Shown: positions 5,969 through 15,036 of the stretch, one piece after another
Layout of the letters: each line of letters opens with the position of its first letter
Position numbering within the stretch: position 1 is the stretch's first letter
From: AC-32 sp035455605
GTDB lineage: Bacteria; Actinomycetota; Thermoleophilia; Gaiellales; Gaiellaceae
Length of the DNA: 28,425 bases
Assembly (NCBI GenBank): GCA_035455605.1
Contig: DATIER010000245.1
Location: forward strand, 1-28,425
Direction of reading: 5' to 3'
The notes under the pieces: model-generated
The model's database searches: none
What the model saw: only the letters and a program-made list of their open reading frames with translations
What the model was told of the DNA's origin: nothing
Translations under genes and position numbers: made by a program

Positions 5969-6805
5969 TCACGTGACGGCGGCGAGGGCCCGCCGCAGCA
6001 GCGGCCGCGCCAGGTCGACCTTGTACGCGGTGCCCGGCAGTGGCGTGGCGCGGTCGAGCTCGTCCGGCGAGCCGAGCAGCCATGGGATCGGTGCCACTCC
6101 GCTCAGCGCGAGCCGCGTCTCGTCGCCGGAGCGCGCGGCCGCCACGCCCACGAGCGCGAAGGAGAAGCGCTCGCGGTCCATCGCCTTCAGGTAGGTCGAC
6201 GCCTCCGGCTGCGGGACCTCGAGCTCCAGGATCAGCTCGCCCGGCTCGAGCGCGACCACGTCGCGGTCGTCGTCGGTCGGGAGGCGGTAGAGGTCGGCGA
6301 CCGGCAGCTCGCGCCGGTCGGTCCGTACCGCCGCCCCCAGCGCCAGCAGCGCCGCGGCGGGATCCGACGGATGCGCCGAAGCGCAGCGCTCGTTGCCGAA
6401 GATCGCGTGCTCGCGGTGCGCCCCCTGCCGCGCGTGGCAGAGCGAGCCGCCGTGCAGGTAGCACGGGTACTTCAGCCGCCAGTACCAGCAGCGAGTCGCC
6501 TGCAGCAGGTTCCCGCCGATCGTCCCCATCGAGCGCAGCTGCGGCGATGCGGCGAGGGCACAGGCCTCGCGCAGCGCCTGGGGGATCTGCGGGTCGACCT
6601 CGAGCTCCGCGAGCGTCGTGCCTGCGCCGATCCGCGTGCCGTCGACCCCGCGCGGGACGACCGCCCGCACGTCGACGAGCGTCTCCGCCTCGACGAGCCG
6701 CGAGCGCAGCAGCGGCACGAGCTCGGTCCCGCCCGCGAGCGCCTTCGACCCGTTGCCGAGCGACGCGGTCGCCGATGCGAGCGACTCAGGCCGGAGCAGC
6801 TGCAA
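5969..6805 (-). CDS. Molybdenum hydroxylase FAD-binding medium subunit (CoxM/XdhB type, with 4-Cys insert)
   Basis: FAD subunit that passes electrons from the Fe-S subunit to an acceptor. The 278-residue protein has the FAD loops KALAGGTELVPLL (about 21-33) and SMGTIGGNLLQATR (about 92-105) and the CO_deh_flav_C region after about 160. Cysteines C106, C115, C123 and C141 lie in an insert reading RCWYWR ... CASAHPSDPA. This resembles the [4Fe-4S]-binding loop of aldehyde oxidoreductase PaoB (YagS) and 4-hydroxybenzoyl-CoA reductase; most CoxM and XdhB proteins lack it. The start is TTG at 6805, overlapping the large-subunit stop by 20 bases, with GGGAG 5 bases upstream. A further cluster in this subunit is an inference from cysteine spacing. 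Confidence 0.9.
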   Translation of the reverse strand: MQLLRPESLASATASLGNGSKALAGGTELVPLLRSRLVEAETLVDVRAVVPRGVDGTRIGAGTTLAELEVDPQIPQALREACALAASPQLRSMGTIGGNLLQATRCWYWRLKYPCYLHGGSLCHARQGAHREHAIFGNERCASAHPSDPAAALLALGAAVRTDRRELPVADLYRLPTDDDRDVVALEPGELILELEVPQPEASTYLKAMDRERFSFALVGVAAARSGDETRLALSGVAPIPWLLGSPDELDRATPLPGTAYKVDLARPLLRRALAAVT

Positions 6806-9044
6806 GCCGCTCCCGTTCTCTCGCCTCGGCCAGCGCCCGCAGCATCTCCTCGCGCGTGACCGGCAGCGACCGCACGTCCGCGCCCGTCGCGTCCCGGATC
6901 GCGTTCACGATCGCCGCGGCGGTCGGCACGATCGGGGGCTCGCCGAGGCCCTTCGAGCCGAGGTTCGTCAGGTGGTCGTCCGGGATGTCGAGCAGCTCGA
7001 CCACCATCTCGGGCACGTCGGCGATCGTCGGCAGCTTGTACGCATCGAGCGTCTGCGTCAGCACGCGGCCCGTCTGCGGGTCGACGAGCCGCTCCTCCGA
7101 GAGGGTGTGGCCGACGCCCTGGATGATCCCGCCCTCGACCTGGCTGCGCGCGCCGAGCGGGTTGATCACGCGGCCGACGTCGTGGATCGCCGCCAGCCGC
7201 TCGACCTTCACCTCGCCCGTCTCGACGTCGACGGCGACGTCCGCGACCTGGACGCCGAACGTCAGCACCCGCATCCCGGTCGGGTTCGGGCCGCGCGCGC
7301 CCTTGCCGAGGATCTGCGCGTCCTCGAGCAGCCCCGTCACCTCCTCGAGCGGCCACGAGCCGCCGTCGGCGTTCACCACGTGACCGTCCTGGAGCGAGAG
7401 GACGCGCTCCTCGACGTGGTAGCGCTGGGCCGCGATCTCGACGATCTGCCGGCCCGCGTCGGCCGCCGCCGCGCGAACCGCCGGTCCCATCGACGGGGTC
7501 GTCGACGAGCCGGCCGAGATCGACGCGTACGGGCCGCGAGCGGAGTCGCCGAGCTCGACGCGCACCCGGTCGAGCGGCAGGCCGAGCTCCTCGGCCGCGA
7601 TCTGCGCCATCGCCGTGCGCGAGCCGGTGCCGATGTCCTGCATCGCCGTGATCACGGTGGCGCGGCCGTCGCTGCCGACGCGCACCCACGCGTACGAGGG
7701 CGGCCCGCCGCCGCCGTACCAGATCTGGCTCGCGAGGCCCGTTCCCCGCCGCACCGGGCCTTCGGAGCGGGCGCGCACCTCGTCCCGCCGTGCCCAGTGA
7801 GCATCTGCGCGGCGGTAGCACTCCAGCAGGTTCTTCGACGAGAAGGGACGGCCGTCGGCGAGGTCGTGGTCGGCGTGGTTGCGCCGCCGCAGCTCGAGCG
7901 GGTCGAGCTCCAGGCGCGCGGCGAGCTCGTCGAGCAGGCACTCCAGTCCGAACGTCCCTTCGACGAAGCCGGGCGCGCGGAAGGCGGCGTTCGGCGGCAG
8001 GTTGAGCTTCGCCCCGTGCGTCAGCGTCCGGACGTTGTCGCAGGCGTAGAGCATCTCCACCGGCCCGTACGTCGGGCCCGACCAGCCCGCCCAACCGACC
8101 GCGTTCACGTACTCCCCGTCCAGCGCGACGAGCGTGCCGTCGGAGCGCGCGCCGGCGCGCAGCCGCTGGATCGTCGCGTTGCGGTTGCCGGTCGCGAGGT
8201 TCTCCTCGCGCCGGGTGAGCGCGCACCGCACCGGGCGGCCCGTCCTGCCCGCGAGCGCGATCCCGATGTACGTGTAGTCGCCGGGGTTGTTCTTCGAGCC
8301 GAAGCCGCCGCCCATGTACTTGCAGATCACGCGCACGCGGTCCGGCGGCAGCTCGAGCGTCCGGGCGATCGCGTCGCGCACGCCCCAGATGTACTGGGTA
8401 GAGATGTAGACCTCGAGCGTGTCGCCCTCCCAGCGCACGACCGACTGGTGCGTCTCCATCGAGTTGTGCAGGACGGTCTGCGTCCGGTACTCGGCCTCGA
8501 CGACCACGTCGGCCTCCGCGAAGCCGCCGTCGACGTCACCGCGCTCGTACCGCCTGGCCTCCTCGTGGACGGAGCCCTGCCGGACGGCCTCCTCGGGGTC
8601 GAGCAGCGCCTCGAGCTCCTCCCACTCGACCTCGACGAGCGCGAGCGCCTCGCGCGCGCGGGCGAAGCTGTCCGCCGCGACCGCCGCGACGGGAGCGCCG
8701 TGGTAGCCCGGCTCCGTCTGGAGCACGTGGCAGTCGTCCGGGCCGATCGCGCCGACGACGCCCGGTAGCTCGAGCGCGCGCGACAGGTCGAGCTTGTTCA
8801 CGCGCGCGCGCGCGAATGGCGAGCGGAGCACCGCCGCGTGGACGAGGCCCGGCAGCTGGACGTCGGCCGTGTAGATCGCCTGGCCGCGGGCGCGCTGGTG
8901 CCCGTCGAGTCGCGTCGCGGGCCGGCCGACGACGGCGCCGGGGCCCCGCGGCCACTGGTCGATCGCATCGTCGCCCTCGACCACGACCCACTGCTCGGTG
9001 TAGCGGCCCTCGACCTCCTTCTCCGTGCGGATCAGTCGCGCCAT
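6786..9044 (-). CDS. Molybdenum hydroxylase large subunit (xanthine dehydrogenase/aldehyde oxidase/CoxL family)
   Basis: Catalytic subunit binding the molybdopterin cytosine dinucleotide cofactor. The 752-residue protein begins with the ald_Xan_dh_C domain (about 45-160). Cofactor-binding motifs follow: YMGGGFGSKNNPGD, NAAFRAPGFVEG, QDIGTGSRTAMAQIAAEELGL, and GSKGLGEPP with the putative catalytic base E702. The loop expected of true CO dehydrogenases (AYRCSFR) is absent; the corresponding segment is AAFRAPG, so a CO oxidation role is unlikely. Start ATG 9044 has AGGAGG 10 bases upstream and overlaps the small-subunit gene by 13 bases. The substrate (aldehyde, purine or other N-heterocycle) cannot be read from sequence. 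Confidence 0.95.
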   Translation of the reverse strand: MARLIRTEKEVEGRYTEQWVVVEGDDAIDQWPRGPGAVVGRPATRLDGHQRARGQAIYTADVQLPGLVHAAVLRSPFARARVNKLDLSRALELPGVVGAIGPDDCHVLQTEPGYHGAPVAAVAADSFARAREALALVEVEWEELEALLDPEEAVRQGSVHEEARRYERGDVDGGFAEADVVVEAEYRTQTVLHNSMETHQSVVRWEGDTLEVYISTQYIWGVRDAIARTLELPPDRVRVICKYMGGGFGSKNNPGDYTYIGIALAGRTGRPVRCALTRREENLATGNRNATIQRLRAGARSDGTLVALDGEYVNAVGWAGWSGPTYGPVEMLYACDNVRTLTHGAKLNLPPNAAFRAPGFVEGTFGLECLLDELAARLELDPLELRRRNHADHDLADGRPFSSKNLLECYRRADAHWARRDEVRARSEGPVRRGTGLASQIWYGGGGPPSYAWVRVGSDGRATVITAMQDIGTGSRTAMAQIAAEELGLPLDRVRVELGDSARGPYASISAGSSTTPSMGPAVRAAAADAGRQIVEIAAQRYHVEERVLSLQDGHVVNADGGSWPLEEVTGLLEDAQILGKGARGPNPTGMRVLTFGVQVADVAVDVETGEVKVERLAAIHDVGRVINPLGARSQVEGGIIQGVGHTLSEERLVDPQTGRVLTQTLDAYKLPTIADVPEMVVELLDIPDDHLTNLGSKGLGEPPIVPTAAAIVNAIRDATGADVRSLPVTREEMLRALAEARERERLAAAPA

Positions 9045-9472
9045 GTGAGAACCGCCTCCTCGATTCGCGGGTAGGCGCCGCAGCGGCAGAGGTTGCCGGC
9101 CAGCGCGTGGCGGACACGCTCCCGTGTCGGCTCGGGGTCGGCGGCCACGAGCGCCGCGGCGGACACGATCTGGCCGGGAGTGCAGAAGCCGCACTGCAGC
9201 GCGTCGGCGCGGACGAAGGCGTCGACGAGCGGATGGTCGCGCAGGCCCTCGATCGTCGTCACCTCCGCGTCGCCGACGGAATGCACGAGCGTGATGCAGG
9301 ACAGGACCGGCACGCCGTCGAGCTGCACGGTGCAGGCACCGCAGTGCCCCTCGGCACACGCGATCTTGGTGCCCGTCAGGCCGAGGTCGTCGCGCAGCGT
9401 CTCGGCGAGCGTGCGCCCGACCGGCGGCTCCGGCACCTCCAAGAGCGCACCGTTGACTCTGAGCTCAAGCAC
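9032..9472 (-). CDS. Molybdenum hydroxylase [2Fe-2S] small subunit (CoxS/XdhC type)
   Basis: A 146-residue electron-transfer subunit with two [2Fe-2S] clusters. The plant-ferredoxin-like N-terminal domain has C39, C44, C47 and C59 (ACAEGHCGAC ... LSC). The C-terminal helical domain has C94, C97, C129 and C131 (QCGFCTPGQ and NLCRCGAYPRI). All eight ligands are present. No Tat signal precedes the domain, so the enzyme should be cytoplasmic, unlike the periplasmic E. coli PaoABC. The GTG start at 9472 overlaps the amidohydrolase stop by 8 bases. Gene order small-large-medium differs from the small-medium-large order of PaoABC. Confidence 0.95.
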   Translation of the reverse strand: MLELRVNGALLEVPEPPVGRTLAETLRDDLGLTGTKIACAEGHCGACTVQLDGVPVLSCITLVHSVGDAEVTTIEGLRDHPLVDAFVRADALQCGFCTPGQIVSAAALVAADPEPTRERVRHALAGNLCRCGAYPRIEEAVLTWRD

Positions 9473-10616
9473 CTGAGGTCACCGCCAGGATGTCCGCCAG
9501 GTGGACGAGCCGAAACGTCGTCCGGCTGACGACGCGCTGCTCGCCCTCGTCCTCGACCTCCGGCAGCGAGCGCCAGAGCTCGCGCGCCGCCTCGAGCAGC
9601 TCGCGGATGCGCTCCCGCTCCTCCTGGTGCCCGTCCCGGTCGGCGCAGGCGTTCAGCGCGAGGCCGAGCACGCCGATCGTGTCCGCCTGCCGGGTCCAGA
9701 GCAGCGGCGTCGCCATCGACAGGTACTGGTGGATCCGCGCGAACGCCATCGGCTGCGAGAACGTCTGGCTGCCGATCGGCGCGCTCGGCTCGAGCGGCTT
9801 CTCGCCGGCGGCGATCCGGCTCGCGGTGCCGCTCAGGAGCGCGCGCAGCTGGCCGTCGTCGAGGTTCGCGAGCCGCGCCGTGCGCAACGCGATCAGGAGC
9901 GAGCTCGGCTGCTGCCCGTAGGGGTAGTCGGAGGCGTAGACGACCTGCTCCGGCGAGACGAGGTGGTACAGGCTGAGCAGGTCGATCGGGCTCCAGACGG
10001 AGGTGTCGAAGAAGACGCCTGCCTTGCCGGCGAAGTGCGCGGCGAGCGAGCCGAGGTCGGCGATGCCGGCGTGCGCGATGATCAGCTGCGAGCCGGGGTA
10101 GCGCTCCACGAGCCGGTGCAGGTGGTCGGCGATCGGCGGCAGCCCGCGCCCGCCGTGGATCAGAATCGGCACGCCGCGGTCGGCGGCCAGCTCGAACACC
10201 GGCGCGAGCCGCTCGTCGTTGAGCAGGAAGCGCTGCGCCCGCGGGTGCAGCTTGATCCCGCGCGCGCCCAGGTCGAGGCAGCGGGTCGCCTCCTCGACCG
10301 GCTGCTCGGAGAGGTCGAGCCGGACGAACGGGATCAGCCGGCCGCCCGAGCGAAAGGCGTAGTTCAGCGTCCGGTCGTTCGCGGCGCGGAAGGCCGGGTG
10401 CCGGTCGACCTCGTCCATGCAGAACATGAAGCAGCGCGAGATGCCGTAGCGCTCGTTGATCCGCTCGAGGTCCTCGTAGACCCCGGTCATCCCGTCGATG
10501 TCGTGCCCGAGGTGGACGTGCGCGTCGAAGGCGTCGACGCCCTCCGGCAGCTCGCGCTTCAGCTCGTCGTCGTAGCCGGCGATCAGCGCGTGGGCCCGTT
10601 CGAGCACGCCTTCCAC
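9465..10616 (-). CDS. Amidohydrolase-family metal-dependent hydrolase (PF04909-like)
   Basis: TIM-barrel hydrolase of the amidohydrolase_2 type. Expected metal and active-site motifs appear in order: FDAHVHLGHD (first barrel strand), ARGIKLHPRAQRF, VPILIHGGRG, LIIAHAGIADL and VVYASDYPYG (last-strand Asp). A C-terminal ~130-residue extension rich in Arg and Glu follows. I take GTG 10616 as the start (383 residues) because TAGAGT ends 8 bases upstream, matching the leaderless pattern. An ATG at 10667 would add 17 residues and overlap the divergent peptidase gene. It is first in the run with the molybdenum hydroxylase and overlaps its small subunit, so the two probably act on related compounds, for example hydrolysing a ring or amide before or after hydroxylation. 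The substrate is unknown. Confidence 0.85.
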   Translation of the reverse strand: MEGVLERAHALIAGYDDELKRELPEGVDAFDAHVHLGHDIDGMTGVYEDLERINERYGISRCFMFCMDEVDRHPAFRAANDRTLNYAFRSGGRLIPFVRLDLSEQPVEEATRCLDLGARGIKLHPRAQRFLLNDERLAPVFELAADRGVPILIHGGRGLPPIADHLHRLVERYPGSQLIIAHAGIADLGSLAAHFAGKAGVFFDTSVWSPIDLLSLYHLVSPEQVVYASDYPYGQQPSSLLIALRTARLANLDDGQLRALLSGTASRIAAGEKPLEPSAPIGSQTFSQPMAFARIHQYLSMATPLLWTRQADTIGVLGLALNACADRDGHQEERERIRELLEAARELWRSLPEVEDEGEQRVVSRTTFRLVHLADILAVTSGA

Positions 10617-10624
10617 GATCCGAG

Positions 10625-10630
10625 ACTCTA
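10625..10630 (-). promoter_or_regulatory. -10 hexamer for leaderless amidohydrolase/hydroxylase operon
   Basis: On the minus strand TAGAGT ends 8 bases before the GTG at 10616. It lies back to back with the plus-strand hexamer at 10635-10640. Confidence 0.5.
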
Positions 10631-10634
10631 GATG

Positions 10635-10640
10635 TACGAT
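10635..10640 (+). promoter_or_regulatory. -10 hexamer for leaderless M24 peptidase gene
   Basis: TACGAT ends 10 bases before the GTG at 10651. Its -35 region would lie inside the 5' end of the divergent amidohydrolase gene. Confidence 0.45.
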
Positions 10641-10650
10641 CCCGCCCGCC

Positions 10651-11787
10651 GTGTCAGACGTCCTCATCTACGCAGACTCGATTCGCTCGCCGGAGATGCG
10701 GCACGAGGTGCCGCTCACGGTGCCGGACCCGTTCCTCTACGCGGAGCGCGATGGGAAGCGCAGCGTCGTCGCCAGCTCCTTCGAGCTCGACCGCATCAAC
10801 GCCGTCGCGCCCGACGTCGAGGCACTGCCGTACGAGGAGTTCGGCATCGACGAGCTCTACGCACAGGGGCTTCCGCGAGAGGAGATCGAGCTCGAGGTGG
10901 CGCTGCGCGCCGCCCGCCGCTTCGGCATCCAGGACGCGGTCGTGCCCTCGACCTTCCCGCTCGAGCTGGCCGACCACCTGCGCTCGAACGGCATCCAGGT
11001 GCGCGCCGACCGCGCGCACTTCGTCCAGCGCCGGCGCGTGAAGAACGAGGCCGAGCTCGCCGGGATCCGCCGCGCGCAGCGTGCCGCCGAGGCCGCGATG
11101 GATGCAGCGCGCGAACTGCTCCGCTCCGCCGAGCGGCAGAACGGCAGCCTGCTCGTCGACGGCGAGCCGCTGACCTGCGAGCGCGTGAAGCTCGCGGTCG
11201 AGCAGGCGTTCACGGCCAACGGCGCATTCGCCGACGAGTTCATCGTCTCGCACGGCGCGCAGACGGCGGTCGGCCACGACATGGGCTCCGGCCCGATCGC
11301 GCCGGACGAGCCGGTCTGCCTCGACCTCTTCCCGCGCGACCGTGAGTCCGGCTGCTTCGCCGACATGACGCGCGTCTTCGTCGTCGGCACGCCGTCGGAC
11401 GAGCTGGCGGAGTGGCACAGGCTCTGCAAGGAGGCACTCGACCGCTCGGTCGCCGCGGTCAAGCCGGGCGTCCCCGGCAGCGAGCTGCACGGGATCAGCT
11501 GCGACGTCTTCGAGCAGCACGGGTACCCGACGCTCCGCTCGAAGCAGCCCGGCGAGGTGCTCCAGGACGGCTTCTACCACTCGCTCGGCCACGGAGTCGG
11601 GCTCGAGGTGCACGAGGAGCCGAGCCTCGGCCGCGCGCCCGGCGAGCTCGTCGCCGGCGACGTGATCGCCGTCGAGCCCGGCCTCTACCGCCACGGCTAC
11701 GGCGGCTGCCGGCTCGAGGACCTCGTGCTCGTCACGGACGACGGGCCCGAGGTGCTGACGGACTACCCGTACGACCTCGCGCCGTAA
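10651..11787 (+). CDS. M24-family metallopeptidase (Xaa-Pro aminopeptidase-like)
   Basis: Creatinase/aminopeptidase P-type protein of 378 residues. Residues 1-125 form a reduced creatinase-like N-terminal domain; residues about 130-370 form the pita-bread catalytic domain. The five expected metal ligands can be placed: D225 (CLDLFPRD), D238 (FADMTR), H314 (SLGHGVGLEVHE), E342 (AVEPGLY) and E356 (RLEDLVLV). The enzyme should be active, removing N-terminal residues ahead of proline in the cytoplasm, though M24 also includes creatinases and dipeptidases. The GTG at 10651 follows TACGAT by 10 bases. It is transcribed alone, divergent from the amidohydrolase operon; a hairpin after the gene may end the transcript. 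Confidence 0.9.
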   Translation: MSDVLIYADSIRSPEMRHEVPLTVPDPFLYAERDGKRSVVASSFELDRINAVAPDVEALPYEEFGIDELYAQGLPREEIELEVALRAARRFGIQDAVVPSTFPLELADHLRSNGIQVRADRAHFVQRRRVKNEAELAGIRRAQRAAEAAMDAARELLRSAERQNGSLLVDGEPLTCERVKLAVEQAFTANGAFADEFIVSHGAQTAVGHDMGSGPIAPDEPVCLDLFPRDRESGCFADMTRVFVVGTPSDELAEWHRLCKEALDRSVAAVKPGVPGSELHGISCDVFEQHGYPTLRSKQPGEVLQDGFYHSLGHGVGLEVHEEPSLGRAPGELVAGDVIAVEPGLYRHGYGGCRLEDLVLVTDDGPEVLTDYPYDLAP

Positions 11788-11813
11788 GGGTTAATCGCGC
11801 CTCCGCAGGGAAG

Positions 11814-11897
11814 TAGAACCTGCTAGAACTTCAGCAACCCGACTCGATCGGGTTGCGATAAAACCCAGCCGACGCCCTCGGCAGGGTTGGCCGAGGG
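11814..11897 (+). other. Structured leader of the acetate-uptake operon
   Basis: The 132-base gap before the permease holds, in order: a TAGAAC direct repeat (11814-11819 and 11824-11829, 10-base phase); a perfect 9-base-pair hairpin (11834-11842 with 11848-11856, loop CTCGA); and a second perfect 8-base-pair hairpin (11875-11882 with 11890-11897, 7-base loop). AAGGAGG and the start codon follow. Neither hairpin has a T tract, so simple intrinsic termination is not evident. It may be the end of the upstream peptidase transcript, an operator or a leader element. Confidence 0.45.
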
Positions 11898-11919
11898 GCC
11901 GGCAACGAAGGAGGTTGCC

Positions 11920-12615
11920 ATGGCTGTTCTCGCTGAGGAACGTGCCCGGCCGACGCTCGTGGAGACGCTCCCAGCGGCGGATCCGGCGCCGCTCGGCCTC
12001 GCTGCGTTCGCGCTGACCACGTTCATGCTGAGCGGTCACAACGCGACGTTCATCCCCGACATCGCGTGGCTCGGGGTCGCCTTTTTCTACGGCGGGCTCG
12101 CGCAGCTCCTCGCGGGAATGTGGGAGTTCCGGAACCGCAACGTCTTCGGCGCCACGGCGTTCTCGACGTACGGCGGTTTCTGGATGGCGCTCGGCCTGTT
12201 CGTGACGCTTGTGGTCATCTCGAAGCCGATCGCGGCGGCGATCGCCGGGCCGCAGCTGCTGAACGGGCTCGCGTGGTTCCTGCTCGCGTTCGCGATCTTC
12301 AACTTCTACATGCTCATGTGGAGCACGAGGGTGAACATCGCCGTCTTCGGGGTCTTCCTCACCCTGCAGATCACCGAGGTGCTGCTGTGCATCGGCTTCT
12401 TCCGCGAGGCCCACGGGATGTCGCCGTGGATCACGCACGCCGGTGGCTGGGCCGGCATCGTCACGGCCGGCGTGGCCTGGTACGCGTCCGCGGCAGGCGT
12501 GATCAACGGGATGTCGCCGGACCGCCCGATCCTGCCGGTCGGGTCGCCGATGTGGGGCCGCCTGCCGGTCGTCTCCCGCGCGGGTTCGCCCATGCCGAGG
12601 CAGACGGAGGCCTAG
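11920..12615 (+). CDS. satP: Acetate/succinate permease (GPR1/FUN34/YaaH family, SatP)
   Basis: Six-helix inner-membrane transporter taking up acetate or succinate with protons. The 231-residue protein has the family start motif in the form DPAPLGLAAFALTTF and the downstream signature GLAQLLAGMWEFRNRNVFGATAFSTYGGFW. About six hydrophobic segments follow, ending near residue 195 with a polar tail. The start ATG at 11920 is preceded by AAGGAGG at good spacing. The acetyl-CoA synthetase gene begins one base after its stop, so uptake and activation are co-expressed. The long leader (about 130 bases) contrasts with the leaderless genes around it and suggests regulation at the RNA or operator level. 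Confidence 0.93.
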   Translation: MAVLAEERARPTLVETLPAADPAPLGLAAFALTTFMLSGHNATFIPDIAWLGVAFFYGGLAQLLAGMWEFRNRNVFGATAFSTYGGFWMALGLFVTLVVISKPIAAAIAGPQLLNGLAWFLLAFAIFNFYMLMWSTRVNIAVFGVFLTLQITEVLLCIGFFREAHGMSPWITHAGGWAGIVTAGVAWYASAAGVINGMSPDRPILPVGSPMWGRLPVVSRAGSPMPRQTEA

Positions 12616-12616
12616 G

Positions 12617-14586
<1,970 letters not shown>

Positions 14587-14590
<4 letters not shown>

Positions 14591-15036
14591 GTCCCGAAGA
14601 AGGGCGGCGGCTCGCCGCCGCCCTCTTCAACCGTGCCTGGGAGCTGATGGAGCTGCCGGAGCGGACGCCCGAGCAGGACGACGAGCTGATCGACACCGCG
14701 CACGCCTCGGCCTACCACTGGCTGCTCGTCGGCACCGCCGCGAACCGCGCGCGGAGCCAGTGGCAGCTCTCGCGCGTCTACGTCGTGCTCGGTCGAGCCG
14801 AGCCCGCGCTGCACCACGCGCGCCGCTGCCTCGCCTGGTGCGAGGCGCACCCGGCGGCGCTCGAGGACTGGGACCTCGCCTATGCCCAAGAGGCGCTCGC
14901 CCGGGCGCACGCGCTGGCCGGCGACGCGGACGAGGGGCGGCGTCACGCCGACCGGGCGCGCGAGCTGGCGGAGGGTGTCGCCGGCGTGAAGGACCGCGAG
15001 CACCTCGAGGCCGACCTCGCGACGCTCCCGGCCTAG
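14587..15036 (+). CDS. Small helical (TPR-like) hypothetical protein
   Basis: About 149 residues, entirely alpha-helical in appearance. Repeating segments such as RSQWQLSRVYVVLGRAEPALHHARRC and YAQEALARAHALAGDADEGRRHADRA have the small/aromatic spacing of tetratricopeptide repeats. It looks like a conserved actinobacterial hypothetical protein, but I cannot name a function. The start is a problem: the well-formed helix LAAALFNRAWELMEL needs a start near 14587, but no ATG, GTG or TTG is in frame there. A CTG at 14587 overlaps the acs stop (CTGA), with AAGGAGG almost touching it; the first in-frame ATG is at 14647 (129 residues). It converges on the histidine kinase, sharing CTAG as stops. Confidence 0.7.

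Noticed and set aside
6786..9044. Aerobic carbon monoxide dehydrogenase (CoxL form I)
   Set aside because: The diagnostic AYRCSFR-type loop is absent and the corresponding site reads AAFRAPG, so only the wider hydroxylase family is supported.
10617..10667. Longer start for the amidohydrolase at ATG 10667
   Set aside because: It would overlap the divergent peptidase gene and lacks a promoter or ribosome-binding signal, while GTG 10616 has a matching -10 hexamer.
11834..11856. Intrinsic terminator of the M24 peptidase gene
   Set aside because: The stem is perfect but no T tract follows on the plus strand (CGATAAAACC), so a terminator call is not secure; it is recorded as a leader element.
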